A DNA stretch of 64,000 bases, from NCBI GenBank assembly GCA_035547695.1, contig DASZUK010000005.1:1-64000 (forward strand), in the 5' to 3' direction. The notes below the pieces were generated by a model. The model worked only from the letters and a program-made list of their open reading frames with translations, did no database searches and had not been told where the DNA came from. Origin of the DNA: DASZUK01 sp035547695 (GTDB taxonomy: Bacteria; Actinomycetota; Acidimicrobiia; Acidimicrobiales; RAAP-2). The position numbers were made by a program, and so were the translations under genes. Below, piece by piece: positions 33,321 through 41,590 of the stretch (position 1 is its first letter; every line of letters starts with the position of its first letter).

Positions 33321-34162
33321 CCGTCGCCCCCTTGTGGCGGTCGCGGGTTCACCGGTCGATGGGCCACCGGGGCCTCCGGGTGGACCTCGATGACGGTCAG
33401 GTGGGTGCCCCGGGCGGCGGTGACCGCGGCCACGATGGCCCCGGCCACCCCCTCGGGCTTCAAGAAGTTGGGGTGCCGGGCCAGCCCCCAGCGGACCCAC
33501 TCGTCCAGGACCAGCCCGGTGACGTCGGGGTCCCAGTCCATCCCCATGCCGGTCTGGGTGGGCCCCGGCCGGACGATGGAGGCCCGCACCCCGGTGCCCT
33601 CCAGCTCCATCTGCAGGGCGTGGACGTACCCCTCCAGGCCCCACTTGGAGGCCACGTAGGCGAACATGGCCGGCCGCGGGTGGGACACCACGTCGGAGGT
33701 GACGAACAACAGGTCGCCGCGGCCGCGCTCGACCATGCCGGGGCCGAACCGGCTGACCAGGCGGTGGGGGCCGAGCATGTTGACCCGGACCAGCTCCTCC
33801 AGGTCGTCGTCGCTGTTGGCGTCGTCGGGGCCGCCGTCGCCGGGCAGGCGCAGGACGCGGCCGGGCCGGATCTGGGCGGCGTTGGACACCACCACCTCGA
33901 CCGGCCCGAAGGCGTCGGCGGCGGCCTTGGCGAAGGCGTCGATGGAGGCCGCGTCCCCGAGGTCGACCGGCAGGGCCACCGCCTGCCCGCCGTCCCCCCG
34001 GATGGCGGCGGCCAGGTCTTCGCAGACCGCGACCCGCCGGGCCCCCAGGACCACCGGCAGCCCGGCGGCGGCCAGGGCCCGGGCGGTGGCGGCGCCGATG
34101 CCGGAGGAGGCCCCGGTGACCACCGCCGGACGGACGTCGGGTTGGGGCTCGAACCGGCTCAT
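33317..34162 (-). CDS. Short-chain dehydrogenase/reductase of the CYP51 operon
   Basis: 281 residues, classical SDR: TGASSGIGAATARALAAAG cofactor loop, VVSNAAQIRPG, and active-site Y-x3-K in FAYVASKWGLEGY. It oxidises or reduces an alcohol or ketone with NAD(P); the substrate is unknown but is probably an intermediate of the neighbouring P450s. ATG 34162. The stop overlaps the CYP51-ferredoxin start by four bases. It holds the position of Rv0765c in the mycobacterial locus. Confidence 0.88.
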   Translation of the reverse strand: MSRFEPQPDVRPAVVTGASSGIGAATARALAAAGLPVVLGARRVAVCEDLAAAIRGDGGQAVALPVDLGDAASIDAFAKAAADAFGPVEVVVSNAAQIRPGRVLRLPGDGGPDDANSDDDLEELVRVNMLGPHRLVSRFGPGMVERGRGDLLFVTSDVVSHPRPAMFAYVASKWGLEGYVHALQMELEGTGVRASIVRPGPTQTGMGMDWDPDVTGLVLDEWVRWGLARHPNFLKPEGVAGAIVAAVTAARGTHLTVIEVHPEAPVAHRPVNPRPPQGGDG

Positions 34163-34190
34163 CGGACCACCGTCCCGATCTGGGTGGTCC

Positions 34191-35447
34191 TCATCGGACC
34201 ACCACCGTGGTGGGGAGGGCGGCGAAGCCGCGGACGTTGATGGAGTGGACCCGGCGGATGCCGTCGGGGTCGACGTCGTAGGTGGCGGTCCGGGCCACCA
34301 GCTCCCCCAGGGCCACCCGGGCCTCCAGTCGGGCCAGGGGGGCGCCCATGCAGAAGTGGCGGCCGCCGCCGAAGCTGACCAGGGCCTTGCCGTCGCCGTC
34401 CGGGCCGGCCCGGTCCAGGTCGTAGCGGTCGGGATGGGCGAACACGGCCTCGTCACGGTTGGCGGACCCGACCAGCAGCAGGACCTTGTCCCCCTCCGGG
34501 ATGGTGGCCACCCGGCCGGGGCCGGCGCCGTCGTCGACAATGCCGTCGGGGATGGCGACGTCCTGGCGGGTCACCCGGACCAGCATCTGGGTGGAGTTGT
34601 CGTACCGCAGGGTCTCCTCCACCCAGTCCGGCACCCGGGCCGGGTCGGCGAACGGCTTGGCCCGCTGGTCCGGGAACCGCCAGGCCCAGTACCAGGCGTT
34701 GGCCAGCAGCTTGGTGGTGGTCTCGTTGCCGGCCACCACCATCAGGAACAGGATGCCGATGGCCTCCTCGTCGGTGATCCGGTCGCCGTCGAGGTCGGCG
34801 GCCAGCAGGGCCGAGGTCAGGTCGTCGGCCGGTCGGCGGCGGCGGTCGGCCACCATGTCGGCGTAGTAGGCCGCCAGCACCATGGCCGCCTCGGCCCCCT
34901 CCGGCGGCACGTCGGTGACCCCCTCCTCCCGGTGCACCACCAGGTCGGCCAGCCGGCGCAGCTCGGCCCGGTCCGCCTTGGGCACCCCGACCAGCTCCGA
35001 GATGACGTCCATCGGCAGCTTGCCAGCGAAGTCGGCCACGAAGTCGAACGACCCCTGCTCCAGGGCCGGCTCCAGGTGCTCGACCGTCAGCTCCCGGATG
35101 CGGGGCTCCAGCTCGGCCACCCGGCGGGGGGTGAAGCTCTTGCCGACCAGCGACCGCAGCCGGGTGTGCGCCGGCGGGTCCATGGCCAGGAACGACATGG
35201 CCCGGTGGGCGTCCGGCCCGAACGCGGCGGGGTCCAGGGACACGCCGTAGGCGTTGGAGAAGTGGTCCACGTCCCGGAAGGCGGCCAGCACGTCGCGGTG
35301 GCGGGACAACGCCCAGAAGTCGAGGGCGTCGTTGCGGTACACCGGGGCCTCCGCCCGGAGCCGGGCGTACGTCGGGTACGGGTCCTCGTGGATGGCGTAG
35401 TCGTACGGGCTGTACGCCAGCGGCGGCCGCACCGCGGTGCTCGTCAT
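34191..35447 (-). CDS. Cytochrome P450 (CYP123-like)
   Basis: 418-residue soluble bacterial P450. Visible are the I-helix oxygen-activation motif MVVAGNETTTKLLAN, ExxR in EETLRYDNSTQ, and the heme-thiolate loop FGGGRHFCMGAPLARLE. Class-I P450s need a ferredoxin; the one fused to the neighbouring CYP51 is the closest candidate. ATG 35447. It lies between TetR and SDR genes, as Rv0766c (CYP123) does in M. tuberculosis. Substrate unknown. Confidence 0.88.
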   Translation of the reverse strand: MTSTAVRPPLAYSPYDYAIHEDPYPTYARLRAEAPVYRNDALDFWALSRHRDVLAAFRDVDHFSNAYGVSLDPAAFGPDAHRAMSFLAMDPPAHTRLRSLVGKSFTPRRVAELEPRIRELTVEHLEPALEQGSFDFVADFAGKLPMDVISELVGVPKADRAELRRLADLVVHREEGVTDVPPEGAEAAMVLAAYYADMVADRRRRPADDLTSALLAADLDGDRITDEEAIGILFLMVVAGNETTTKLLANAWYWAWRFPDQRAKPFADPARVPDWVEETLRYDNSTQMLVRVTRQDVAIPDGIVDDGAGPGRVATIPEGDKVLLLVGSANRDEAVFAHPDRYDLDRAGPDGDGKALVSFGGGRHFCMGAPLARLEARVALGELVARTATYDVDPDGIRRVHSINVRGFAALPTTVVVR

Positions 35448-35512
35448 TGCCGCCTCCCGGCGGTGCCGCGGTGTCGCCTCCCGGCGGCGGAACCGCCCGG
35501 CGGCGGGGCCGG

Positions 35513-36130
35513 TCATCGCTCGCCGATCATCAGCTCGGCGGCTTCGCGGAGCCGGTCGGGCAGCTCGTCGAACTCCAGGTGGCCGAGGCCGGCGCCGAGC
35601 ATGGCGCCGACGTAGGTGGTCTCCAGCACCCGCAGCACCGTCGGGTCGGTGTCCGGGCCGAGGGCGGCCAGCAGCCGGCGGTGGATCTCGCCGCCGATGT
35701 GCTCCCGGATGCGCTTGACGTCGGGGCTGTTGGACAAGAGCGCCGTGGTGCAGGCGGCCACCACGGCCGGGCTGTCGACGGTGCCGAGCCCGAGGTGGCG
35801 GACCACGTCGGCCACCCGGTCGGCGGCCGGCCGGTTCAGGTCGACCAGCGGCGGCGGCAGCTCCCGGGTCCGCCGCCACAGCACCTCGGCCAGCAGGTGG
35901 TCCTTGGAGCTGAAGTAGGTGTACGCGGACGCCGGCGACACCCCGGCCCGGCGGGCGATGGATCGGACGGTGATGCCGTCGTAGGACCCTTCCTCCACCT
36001 CCTCGGCGGCGGCGGCCATCAACCGGTCCACCAGGTCGGCCTGCCGGGCGCTCAGGTGCCGGCGCGGGGCCTCGGTCGGCTCCACCATGTCACCCTCCTC
36101 CCCCGCGGCGGCCCGCCCGAACACGGTCAT
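35513..36130 (-). CDS. TetR-family regulator of the P450 cluster
   Basis: 205 residues. The N-terminal HTH is ITVRSIARRAGVSPASAYTYFSSKDHLLAEVL. The C-terminal helices form the ligand and dimer domain. Its ATG overlaps the stop of the upstream hypothetical gene (ATGA), so it is in the leftward operon it probably represses. An inverted-repeat operator lies in the divergent promoter at about 36,950. A steroid- or acyl-CoA-type inducer is likely from context but unproven. Confidence 0.88.
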   Translation of the reverse strand: MTVFGRAAAGEEGDMVEPTEAPRRHLSARQADLVDRLMAAAAEEVEEGSYDGITVRSIARRAGVSPASAYTYFSSKDHLLAEVLWRRTRELPPPLVDLNRPAADRVADVVRHLGLGTVDSPAVVAACTTALLSNSPDVKRIREHIGGEIHRRLLAALGPDTDPTVLRVLETTYVGAMLGAGLGHLEFDELPDRLREAAELMIGER

Positions 36131-36924
36131 GACCCTGCTCCCGGTGCCGCTGCGGACGCTGCCGACGGTGGTGGTGGCGATAGGGACGGCCCGGCCGGCA
36201 GGTGGGGGGTGCCGTCCTTCATGTCGGGAAACCGGAAGGTGGCAGCGGTGGTCAGCCGGGTGATCTTGGTGATGTCGGCCTCCGGCAGGGTCTCGGTGTC
36301 GTCATCGATGACCACCTCCCACCGGCAGTGGGGCACCCGGTCCCCGGGGACCCGGGGCGGCCGGTGGACGTGGCGGATGCGGGCCTTCGGGTTGACGGCC
36401 TGGGCGGTCACGTCGAAGGTGCCGTCCTCGATGTGGTGGCACATGCTGGTGACCATCCGGTCGCCGTACGGCTCGGCGTCCATCAGGGCCCCGCAGTAGG
36501 CCAGCTCGAAGAAGCCGTGGCGGTCGTCGACCACCTCGTAGTGGACGTCCAGGTAGTGGTGCGGGAACCCCGGGTCCAGTTGCAGCACCTTGAAGATGGC
36601 CTCCACCCCATCGCCCTCGACGCCCATCACCTGCCGCAGCCGCTCCCCGTAGACCGGGCTGGCCCCCTTCCACTCCTCGATGGCCAGCTCCTGGACGGCG
36701 TCCAGGCCGTACCTGAGGCCGATGGCCGCGCACATGGACCGGTCCAGCAGGTGGACGATCAGTGCGTACTCCCGGACCAACCGGACCAGGGCTTCCTTGG
36801 ACAGGTCCTCGTAGTCGAAGCCGGGGTCGAACGGCCCCCGGTAGTCCGGGCGGTCCGGCCGGTCGTCGTTCCGGGGCTCTTTGCGGTCCCGGTTGCGGTC
36901 CCAGGGCTCTTTGCGGTCGGTCAC
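36127..36924 (-). CDS. Conserved-looking hypothetical protein heading the P450 operon
   Basis: 265 residues. The first ~35 are charged and repetitive (DRKEPWDRNRDRKEPRNDDRPDRPDYRG). The core has LVREYALIVHLLDRSMCAAIGLRYG, a central HHYLDVHYEVVDDRHGFFELAYCGALMD, and CHHIEDGTFDVTAQAVNPKARIRHVHRPP. Its His/Cys/Glu pattern loosely recalls the L-2-amino-thiazoline-4-carboxylate hydrolase-like family, but I cannot assign it. The GTG at 36924 sits within a few bases of the predicted transcription start, suggesting a leaderless mRNA. It is the first gene leftward of the operator. Confidence 0.7.
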   Translation of the reverse strand: MTDRKEPWDRNRDRKEPRNDDRPDRPDYRGPFDPGFDYEDLSKEALVRLVREYALIVHLLDRSMCAAIGLRYGLDAVQELAIEEWKGASPVYGERLRQVMGVEGDGVEAIFKVLQLDPGFPHHYLDVHYEVVDDRHGFFELAYCGALMDAEPYGDRMVTSMCHHIEDGTFDVTAQAVNPKARIRHVHRPPRVPGDRVPHCRWEVVIDDDTETLPEADITKITRLTTAATFRFPDMKDGTPHLPAGPSLSPPPPSAASAAAPGAGS

Positions 36925-36938
36925 CAGTTCAAACTATA

Positions 36939-36964
36939 GTCTGGACAGTTGTCCAAATCCAGAC
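36939..36964. promoter_or_regulatory. TetR-type operator in the divergent promoter of the P450 cluster
   Basis: Two nested inverted repeats: inner TGGACA-GT-TGTCCA (36942-36955) and outer GTCTGGA-N12-TCCAGAC (36939-36964). Next to them is the palindrome ACTATAGT (36933-36940), which gives a TATAGT -10 element on each strand. The site controls the leftward hypothetical-TetR-P450 arm and the rightward dehydrogenase arm at once. Binding by the TetR at 35513-36130 is inferred. Confidence 0.65.
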
Positions 36965-36993
36965 GGACGATCGACAAGGGGCGGGAGCAGGAC

Positions 36994-38043
36994 ATGACCA
37001 AGCCGGACCAGCCGGGGCAGGAACCTGCGGCGGCCGACCCATCGGCGGCCGGGCCGTCGGTCCCCGATCCATCGGCTTCCGGCCCGCACATCCCGCCGGT
37101 CGGGGTGGTGGGCCTCGGCGACATCGGCGGCGGCGTGGCCGGCGCCCTGCTGGCCGCCGGGGTGGACCTGACGGTCTGCGACGTCCGGGCAGAGGCCACC
37201 GGGCCCTTCGCCGGGGAGGCCCGGGTGGCGGCGACGCCGGCCGGCCTGGCCGCGTACGCCGGGGTGGTGGTGGTGGCCGTGGTCAACGACGAGCAGGTCC
37301 GTTCGGTGGTGGACGGCCCCGACGGCCTGCTGGCCGGGTTCGCCGCCACGGGCGGCGCCGGGGATGGGGGCGACGGCGCCGGGCCGAGCATCGTGGTGGT
37401 GTCCACCATCACCACGGCCACCGTCCGCGAGCTGGCCGCCAAGGCCGCTGCCGCCGGAGCGTCGGTGGTGGACTGCGGGGTGAGCGGCGGCCCGGGGGCG
37501 GCCGCCGACGGCCAACTGGTCTGCATGGTCGGCGGGGCCCCGGAGGCGGTCGACCGGGTGCGGCCGGTCCTGGACGTGATCGGCAGCGAGGTGCTCCACA
37601 TGGGGCCGCTGGGGGCCGGCCTGTCGGCCAAGCTGGCTCGCAACGTGGTGCAGTACGGGTCCTGGTTGGCCGCCTACGAGGCCCAGGTGCTGGCCGAGGC
37701 GGCCGGCATCGACCTGGCCCAGTTGGCCACCGCCATCCGGTCCAGCGACCGCCGGATCGGCGGGGCGGCCACGCTGATGTTCCGGCCGACGGTCGCCCCG
37801 CTCCGGCCGGACGTGCCCACCGATGCCGGCCTGATCGGCCCGATGCGGGCCGCGGCCGCGCTGGCCCACAAGGACCTGCGGGCCGCCCTCGGCCTGGCCG
37901 ACACCCTGGGGGTGCCGATGCCCCTGGCCCACCTCACCGACACCTTCACCGACGCCATCTTCGGCGTCGGCCAGACGCCGAGCAGTGTGACAGCCGGCGT
38001 CGGCCAGACGCCGAGCGGCGAGACAGCGGGGGTGCGGCGATGA
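36994..38043 (+). CDS. Beta-hydroxyacid dehydrogenase (3-hydroxyisobutyrate-type), NAD(P)-dependent
   Basis: 349 residues. After a Pro/Ser-rich N-terminus (about 35 residues) the Rossmann motif VVGLGDIGGGVAGALLAAG appears, then the substrate loop GVSGGPGAAADGQ and the catalytic-Lys helix GAGLSAKLARNVVQYG. Family enzymes oxidise 3-hydroxyacids. ATG 36994 follows GGGAGCAGGAC. It is the first gene of the rightward arm, in the place held by Rv0770-type proteins in mycobacteria. The C-terminus has two 11-residue repeats (VGQTPSSVTAG, VGQTPSGETAG) from a 33-bp duplication just before the stop. Confidence 0.82.
   Translation: MTKPDQPGQEPAAADPSAAGPSVPDPSASGPHIPPVGVVGLGDIGGGVAGALLAAGVDLTVCDVRAEATGPFAGEARVAATPAGLAAYAGVVVVAVVNDEQVRSVVDGPDGLLAGFAATGGAGDGGDGAGPSIVVVSTITTATVRELAAKAAAAGASVVDCGVSGGPGAAADGQLVCMVGGAPEAVDRVRPVLDVIGSEVLHMGPLGAGLSAKLARNVVQYGSWLAAYEAQVLAEAAGIDLAQLATAIRSSDRRIGGAATLMFRPTVAPLRPDVPTDAGLIGPMRAAAALAHKDLRAALGLADTLGVPMPLAHLTDTFTDAIFGVGQTPSSVTAGVGQTPSGETAGVRR
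37963..38028. repeat. 33-bp in-frame tandem duplication at a gene 3' end
   Basis: A 21-bp core GGCGTCGGCCAGACGCCGAG plus C recurs at 37963-37983 and 37996-38016 with a 33-bp period. It encodes two C-terminal 11-residue repeats directly before the stop at 38041-38043. Confidence 0.9.
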
Positions 38044-39539
38044 GCGACGTCCGGGGAGAGGAACGGCTGCTGGTCGACGGCGAGCTGCGGCCGGCGTCGG
38101 GGGGCGGGGTGTTCGAGACGGTGAACCCGGCCACCGAAGAGGTGCTGGGGGTGGTGGCGGACGGCACCGCGGAGGACCTGGACCGGGCGGTGGGGGCGGC
38201 CCGGCGGGCGTTCGACCAGACGGCCTGGTCCACCGACGTGGCGTTCCGGGTGGCCTGCCTCCGGCAGTTGCAGGCGGCGTTCACCGCCCACGCCGAGGAG
38301 ATCCGGGCGCTGACGGTGGCGGAGGTGGGGTCGCCGCTGTCGCTGACCTACTCGGCGCAACTGGACGACCCGGTGGCGTCGCTGGGCTGGGTGGCCGACC
38401 TGGCGGAGGGGTACTCGTGGGAGACCGATCTCGGCGACGCCGCCCCGCTGGGCATCGCGTCGCACCGCTGGGTCCGGCGGGAGGCCACCGGGGTGGTGGG
38501 GGCCATCACCCCGTGGAACGTGCCGCACCAGATCAACCTGGCCAAGCTCGGCCCGGCCCTGGCCGCCGGCAACACGGTGGTGCTGAAGCCGGCCCCGGAC
38601 ACCCCGTGGTGCGGCACGGTGCTGGGGCGGCTGATCGCCGAGGAGACCGACATCCCGGCCGGGGTGGTCAACGTGGTGCCGTCGTCCGACCACGCCATCG
38701 GGGCCGCCCTGGCCGCCGATCCCCGGGTGGACCAGGTCAGCTTCACCGGGTCCACCGCCACCGGCCGGCGGGTGATGGCCACCGCGGCGGAGACCCTGAA
38801 GAAGGTGTTCCTGGAGCTCGGTGGCAAGTCGGCGTTCGTGGTGCTGGACGACGCCGACCTCCGGGGGGCCTGCGCCACCGCGGCGTTCACCGTCTGCACC
38901 CACGCCGGCCAGGGCTGCGCCATCACCACCCGGCTGGTGGTCCCCCGGGCCCTGCTGGACGAGGCCACCGAGGCCACCGCGAGGGTGATGGCCAAGCTGC
39001 CGGCCGCCGACCCGACCGACCCCGGCACCATCTGCGGGCCGCTCATCAGCGACCGCCAGCGGCGGCGGGTGGAGGGGTACCTGCGGCTGGCCGCCGACGA
39101 GGGCGGCGACGTGGTGGTCGGCGGGGGCCGGCCGGCCGGCCTGGACCGGGGGTTCTTCGTGGAGCCCACCCTGATCGCCGGACTGGGCAACGACGCCCGG
39201 GTGGCCCGGGAGGAGATCTTCGGGCCGGTACTGGTGGTCATCCCCCACGACGGCGACGACGACGCGGTGGCGGTGGCCAACGACTCCCCCTACGGCCTGT
39301 CCGGGTCGGTGTGGTCCGGCGACCGGGACCGGGCGGTGGCGGTGGCCAACCGCATCCGCACCGGCACCATCGGGGTCAACGGCGGCCTGTGGTACAGCCC
39401 CGACGTCCCGTTCGGCGGGTACAAGCAGTCAGGCATCGGAAGGGAGATGGGCGTGGCCGGGTTCGAGGAGTACCTGCAGACCAAATCGCTGGCGGAGCCA
39501 GCGTCATCAAACCCCGCGCCGGCGGAGCCAGCGTCGTGA
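38040..39539 (+). CDS. NAD(P)-dependent aldehyde dehydrogenase
   Basis: 499 residues of the ALDH superfamily: cofactor segment VVGAITPWNVPHQINLAK, FTGSTATGRRV, the general-base Glu in LELGGKSAFVVLDDADL and the nucleophile Cys in HAGQGCAITTRLVV, then EEIFGPVLVV. It would oxidise aldehydes produced by P450 or alcohol dehydrogenase action in the cluster. ATG 38040 overlaps the upstream stop (ATGA). Its C-terminus AEPASSNPAPAEPAS derives from a 15-bp duplication, and the stop overlaps the next start (GTGA). It corresponds to Rv0768 (aldA) in position. Confidence 0.92.
   Translation: MSDVRGEERLLVDGELRPASGGGVFETVNPATEEVLGVVADGTAEDLDRAVGAARRAFDQTAWSTDVAFRVACLRQLQAAFTAHAEEIRALTVAEVGSPLSLTYSAQLDDPVASLGWVADLAEGYSWETDLGDAAPLGIASHRWVRREATGVVGAITPWNVPHQINLAKLGPALAAGNTVVLKPAPDTPWCGTVLGRLIAEETDIPAGVVNVVPSSDHAIGAALAADPRVDQVSFTGSTATGRRVMATAAETLKKVFLELGGKSAFVVLDDADLRGACATAAFTVCTHAGQGCAITTRLVVPRALLDEATEATARVMAKLPAADPTDPGTICGPLISDRQRRRVEGYLRLAADEGGDVVVGGGRPAGLDRGFFVEPTLIAGLGNDARVAREEIFGPVLVVIPHDGDDDAVAVANDSPYGLSGSVWSGDRDRAVAVANRIRTGTIGVNGGLWYSPDVPFGGYKQSGIGREMGVAGFEEYLQTKSLAEPASSNPAPAEPAS
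39491..39535. repeat. 15-bp repeat at the aldehyde dehydrogenase 3' end
   Basis: GGCGGAGCCAGCGTC occurs at 39491-39505 and 39521-39535 (30-bp period). The second copy ends just before the TGA at 39537-39539. Confidence 0.9.
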
Positions 39540-39982
39540 GCGACATCCCGACTCCGGACGTTTCCGCGGAAACGTCTCCGCCACTTGCCGGACCCCCCGA
39601 CGAGGCACGGGCACGCGGCGCCGAGAAGATGCGGGAGGTCTACGGGTTCTCGGTGGACCCGGCCGACGTGGCCGGGGGCTACCTAGAAGTCACCGTCGAC
39701 CACCTGTTCGGCGCCATCTGGACCCGGCCGGGACTGGACGTGGCGGCCCGGCGGCTGCTGACGATCGGGGCCATCGTGGCCCAGGGCCGGGACGAGCTGC
39801 TGGACATCCAGTTCGGCGCCGCCTTGAACCGGGGCGAGCTGGACGAGGAGCAGATGCGGGAGGTGGTGATCCACCTGGCCCACTACGTGGGTTGGCCGCT
39901 GTCCACCGGGGCCCAGGCAGCCGCCGAACGGGCCATCGCCGCCTACCGCAAGAAGCAGGCTGCCGGGGAGGGAGGGGCGTAG
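39536..39982 (+). CDS. Carboxymuconolactone decarboxylase family protein
   Basis: 148 residues. The family core is AARRLLTIGAIVAQGRDELLDIQFGAALNRGELDEEQMREVVIHLAHYVGWPLSTGAQAA. It lacks the CxxC/His of the AhpD peroxidase branch, which favours a decarboxylase- or isomerase-like role. GTG 39536 overlaps the ALDH stop, and the stop TAG overlaps the next GTG by one base. It matches Rv0771 in the mycobacterial cluster. A 20-bp perfect palindrome lies in the first codons. Confidence 0.85.
   Translation: MSDIPTPDVSAETSPPLAGPPDEARARGAEKMREVYGFSVDPADVAGGYLEVTVDHLFGAIWTRPGLDVAARRLLTIGAIVAQGRDELLDIQFGAALNRGELDEEQMREVVIHLAHYVGWPLSTGAQAAAERAIAAYRKKQAAGEGGA
39557..39576. promoter_or_regulatory. Perfect 20-bp palindrome inside a coding start
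   Basis: GACGTTTCCG-CGGAAACGTC is self-complementary over 20 bp, within codons ~8-14 of the CMD-family gene. The AT-bearing centre (TTTCCGCGGAAA) is unusual for local coding sequence. It could be an internal operator or an RNA hairpin near the ribosome site. Confidence 0.5.
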
Positions 39983-40737
39983 TGGGTTACGACTTCAGCG
40001 GGAAGGTGGCCGTGGTGACGGGGGCGGCCGGCGGCATCGGGCAGGCCTACGCCGAGGCGCTGGCCGCGTCGGGGGCGGCGGTGGTGGTGGCCGACATCGA
40101 CGCCGACCGGGCGTCGGCGGTGGCCGGCGGGATCAACGCCACCGGCGCCACCGCCATGGCCGTCGCCCTGGACGTGGCCGACCCGGCGTCGGCGGCGTCG
40201 ATGGTGGCGGCGGTGACCGAGGAGCTGGGGGGCGTGGACTTCCTGGTGAACAACGCCGCCATCTTCGGCGGGATGCAGTTGGACGTCCTCATCGGGGTGG
40301 ACTGGGACTACCTGCGGCGGTTCCTCGACGTCAACCTGCTGGGCGCCCTCAACTGCACCCGGGCCTGCTACCGCAGCATGCGCAGGCGCGGCGGCGGGGC
40401 CGTGGTCAACCAGTCGTCCACCGCCGCCTACCTGTACGCCGGGTTCTACGGCCTGGCCAAGGCCGGGGTGAACTCCCTGACCTACCAGCTTGCTCACGAG
40501 CTCGGCGGCATGGGCATCCGGGTCAACGCCATCGCCCCCGGCCCGATCAACACCGAGGCGGCCCGGACGGTGGTGCCGGAAGGGTTCATCGACCAGATCG
40601 TCGGCGGGCTGGCCCTGAAACGGGAGGGCACCCCGGCGGACCTAGTGGGGATGTGCCAGTTCCTGCTGTCCGACGACGCATCCTGGATCACCGGCCACGT
40701 CTTCAACGTGGACGGCGGCCAGATCATGCGGGCCTGA
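39982..40737 (+). CDS. Short-chain dehydrogenase/reductase
   Basis: 251-residue classical SDR: VVTGAAGGIGQAYAEALAASG, DIDADRA (NAD preference), NNAAIFGG, and the catalytic Y-x3-K in GFYGLAKAGVNSL with Ser in NQSSTAAY. GGGAGGGAGGGG precedes the GTG. It is the Rv0769-type enzyme of the cluster. The substrate is probably a hydroxylated lipid or alcohol intermediate; this is inference. Confidence 0.9.
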   Translation: MGYDFSGKVAVVTGAAGGIGQAYAEALAASGAAVVVADIDADRASAVAGGINATGATAMAVALDVADPASAASMVAAVTEELGGVDFLVNNAAIFGGMQLDVLIGVDWDYLRRFLDVNLLGALNCTRACYRSMRRRGGGAVVNQSSTAAYLYAGFYGLAKAGVNSLTYQLAHELGGMGIRVNAIAPGPINTEAARTVVPEGFIDQIVGGLALKREGTPADLVGMCQFLLSDDASWITGHVFNVDGGQIMRA

Positions 40738-40758
40738 CCGGCCGGCCCGGGGAACGCG

Positions 40759-41550
40759 ATGCTGGACGTCCAGGACGACGGCGGGGTGCGGGTGGTGGCG
40801 TTCGACCGGCCGGAGGCCCGCAACGCCTTCAACTTCGCCCTGTACGTGGCCGTCACCGAAGCGGTGGCAACGGCGGCGGCCGACGACGCGGTGCGGGCGG
40901 TGGTGCTGACCGGGCGGGGGACGGTGTTCACCGCGGGGCAGGACCTGAAGGAGATGGCGGCGATCGCCGCCGGGACCGCGCCGGCGGGGATCGCCAAGGG
41001 GTTCCAGGGACTGCTGGCCGCGGTCGGCGAGCTGGACAAGCCGCTGCTGGCCGCGGTGAACGGGCCGGCCGTCGGGCTGGGGTTCACGGTGCTGGCCCAC
41101 TGCGACCTGGTGCTGGTGGCCAGCTCCGCCCGGTTCCGGGCGCCGTTCGCCGAGATGGGGGTACCGCCCGAGGCGTCCAGCAGCTACCTGTTCCCCCAGT
41201 TGCTGGGCTGGCAACAGGCCGCCCGGGTGCTGCTGGCAGCCGACTGGGTGTCGGCGGAGGAGGCTGTGGCCATGGGGTTGGCCCTGCGGGCCTGCCCGGA
41301 CGACCGGGTGCTGGACGAGACCGTGGCCCTGGCCCAGAGGATCGCCGCCTTCCCGCCGGACGGGGTTCGGGAGATCAAGCGGCTGATGCGGGCCGGACGG
41401 GCCGAGGCGGTGGCGGAGGCCGCCGCCCGGGAGGAGCGGTCGTTCGCCCGGCTGTTCGCCGCCATGGCGACCAAGGGCGGCGGTGCGACAGCCGCCGAGG
41501 GCGGCGGTGGGACAGCCGCTGAAGGCGGCGGTGGCGACTCCGTACACTGA
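40759..41550 (+). CDS. Enoyl-CoA hydratase/isomerase family protein
   Basis: 263-residue crotonase-fold protein: FDRPEARNAFNFALYVAV, oxyanion-hole loops TAGQDLKEMAAIAAG and NGPAVGLGFTVLAHCDLVLV, and FAEMGVPPEASSSYLFP with the acidic residue at the catalytic position. It hydrates or isomerises enoyl-CoA in acyl degradation, fitting the oxidative context. The C-terminus has Gly-rich 8-residue repeats from a 24-bp duplication. Confidence 0.88.
   Translation: MLDVQDDGGVRVVAFDRPEARNAFNFALYVAVTEAVATAAADDAVRAVVLTGRGTVFTAGQDLKEMAAIAAGTAPAGIAKGFQGLLAAVGELDKPLLAAVNGPAVGLGFTVLAHCDLVLVASSARFRAPFAEMGVPPEASSSYLFPQLLGWQQAARVLLAADWVSAEEAVAMGLALRACPDDRVLDETVALAQRIAAFPPDGVREIKRLMRAGRAEAVAEAAAREERSFARLFAAMATKGGGATAAEGGGGTAAEGGGGDSVH
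41475..41538. repeat. 24-bp in-frame tandem repeat at the enoyl-CoA hydratase 3' end
   Basis: Two 24-bp units (41475-41498, 41499-41522; three mismatches) and a 16-bp partial third unit encode GGGATAAE-type repeats at the C-terminus, just upstream of the stop. Confidence 0.88.
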
Positions 41551-41590
41551 GCCCGAGAGCCTGGCCCGGAGGCCAGAGGGAGGTGCCGGG

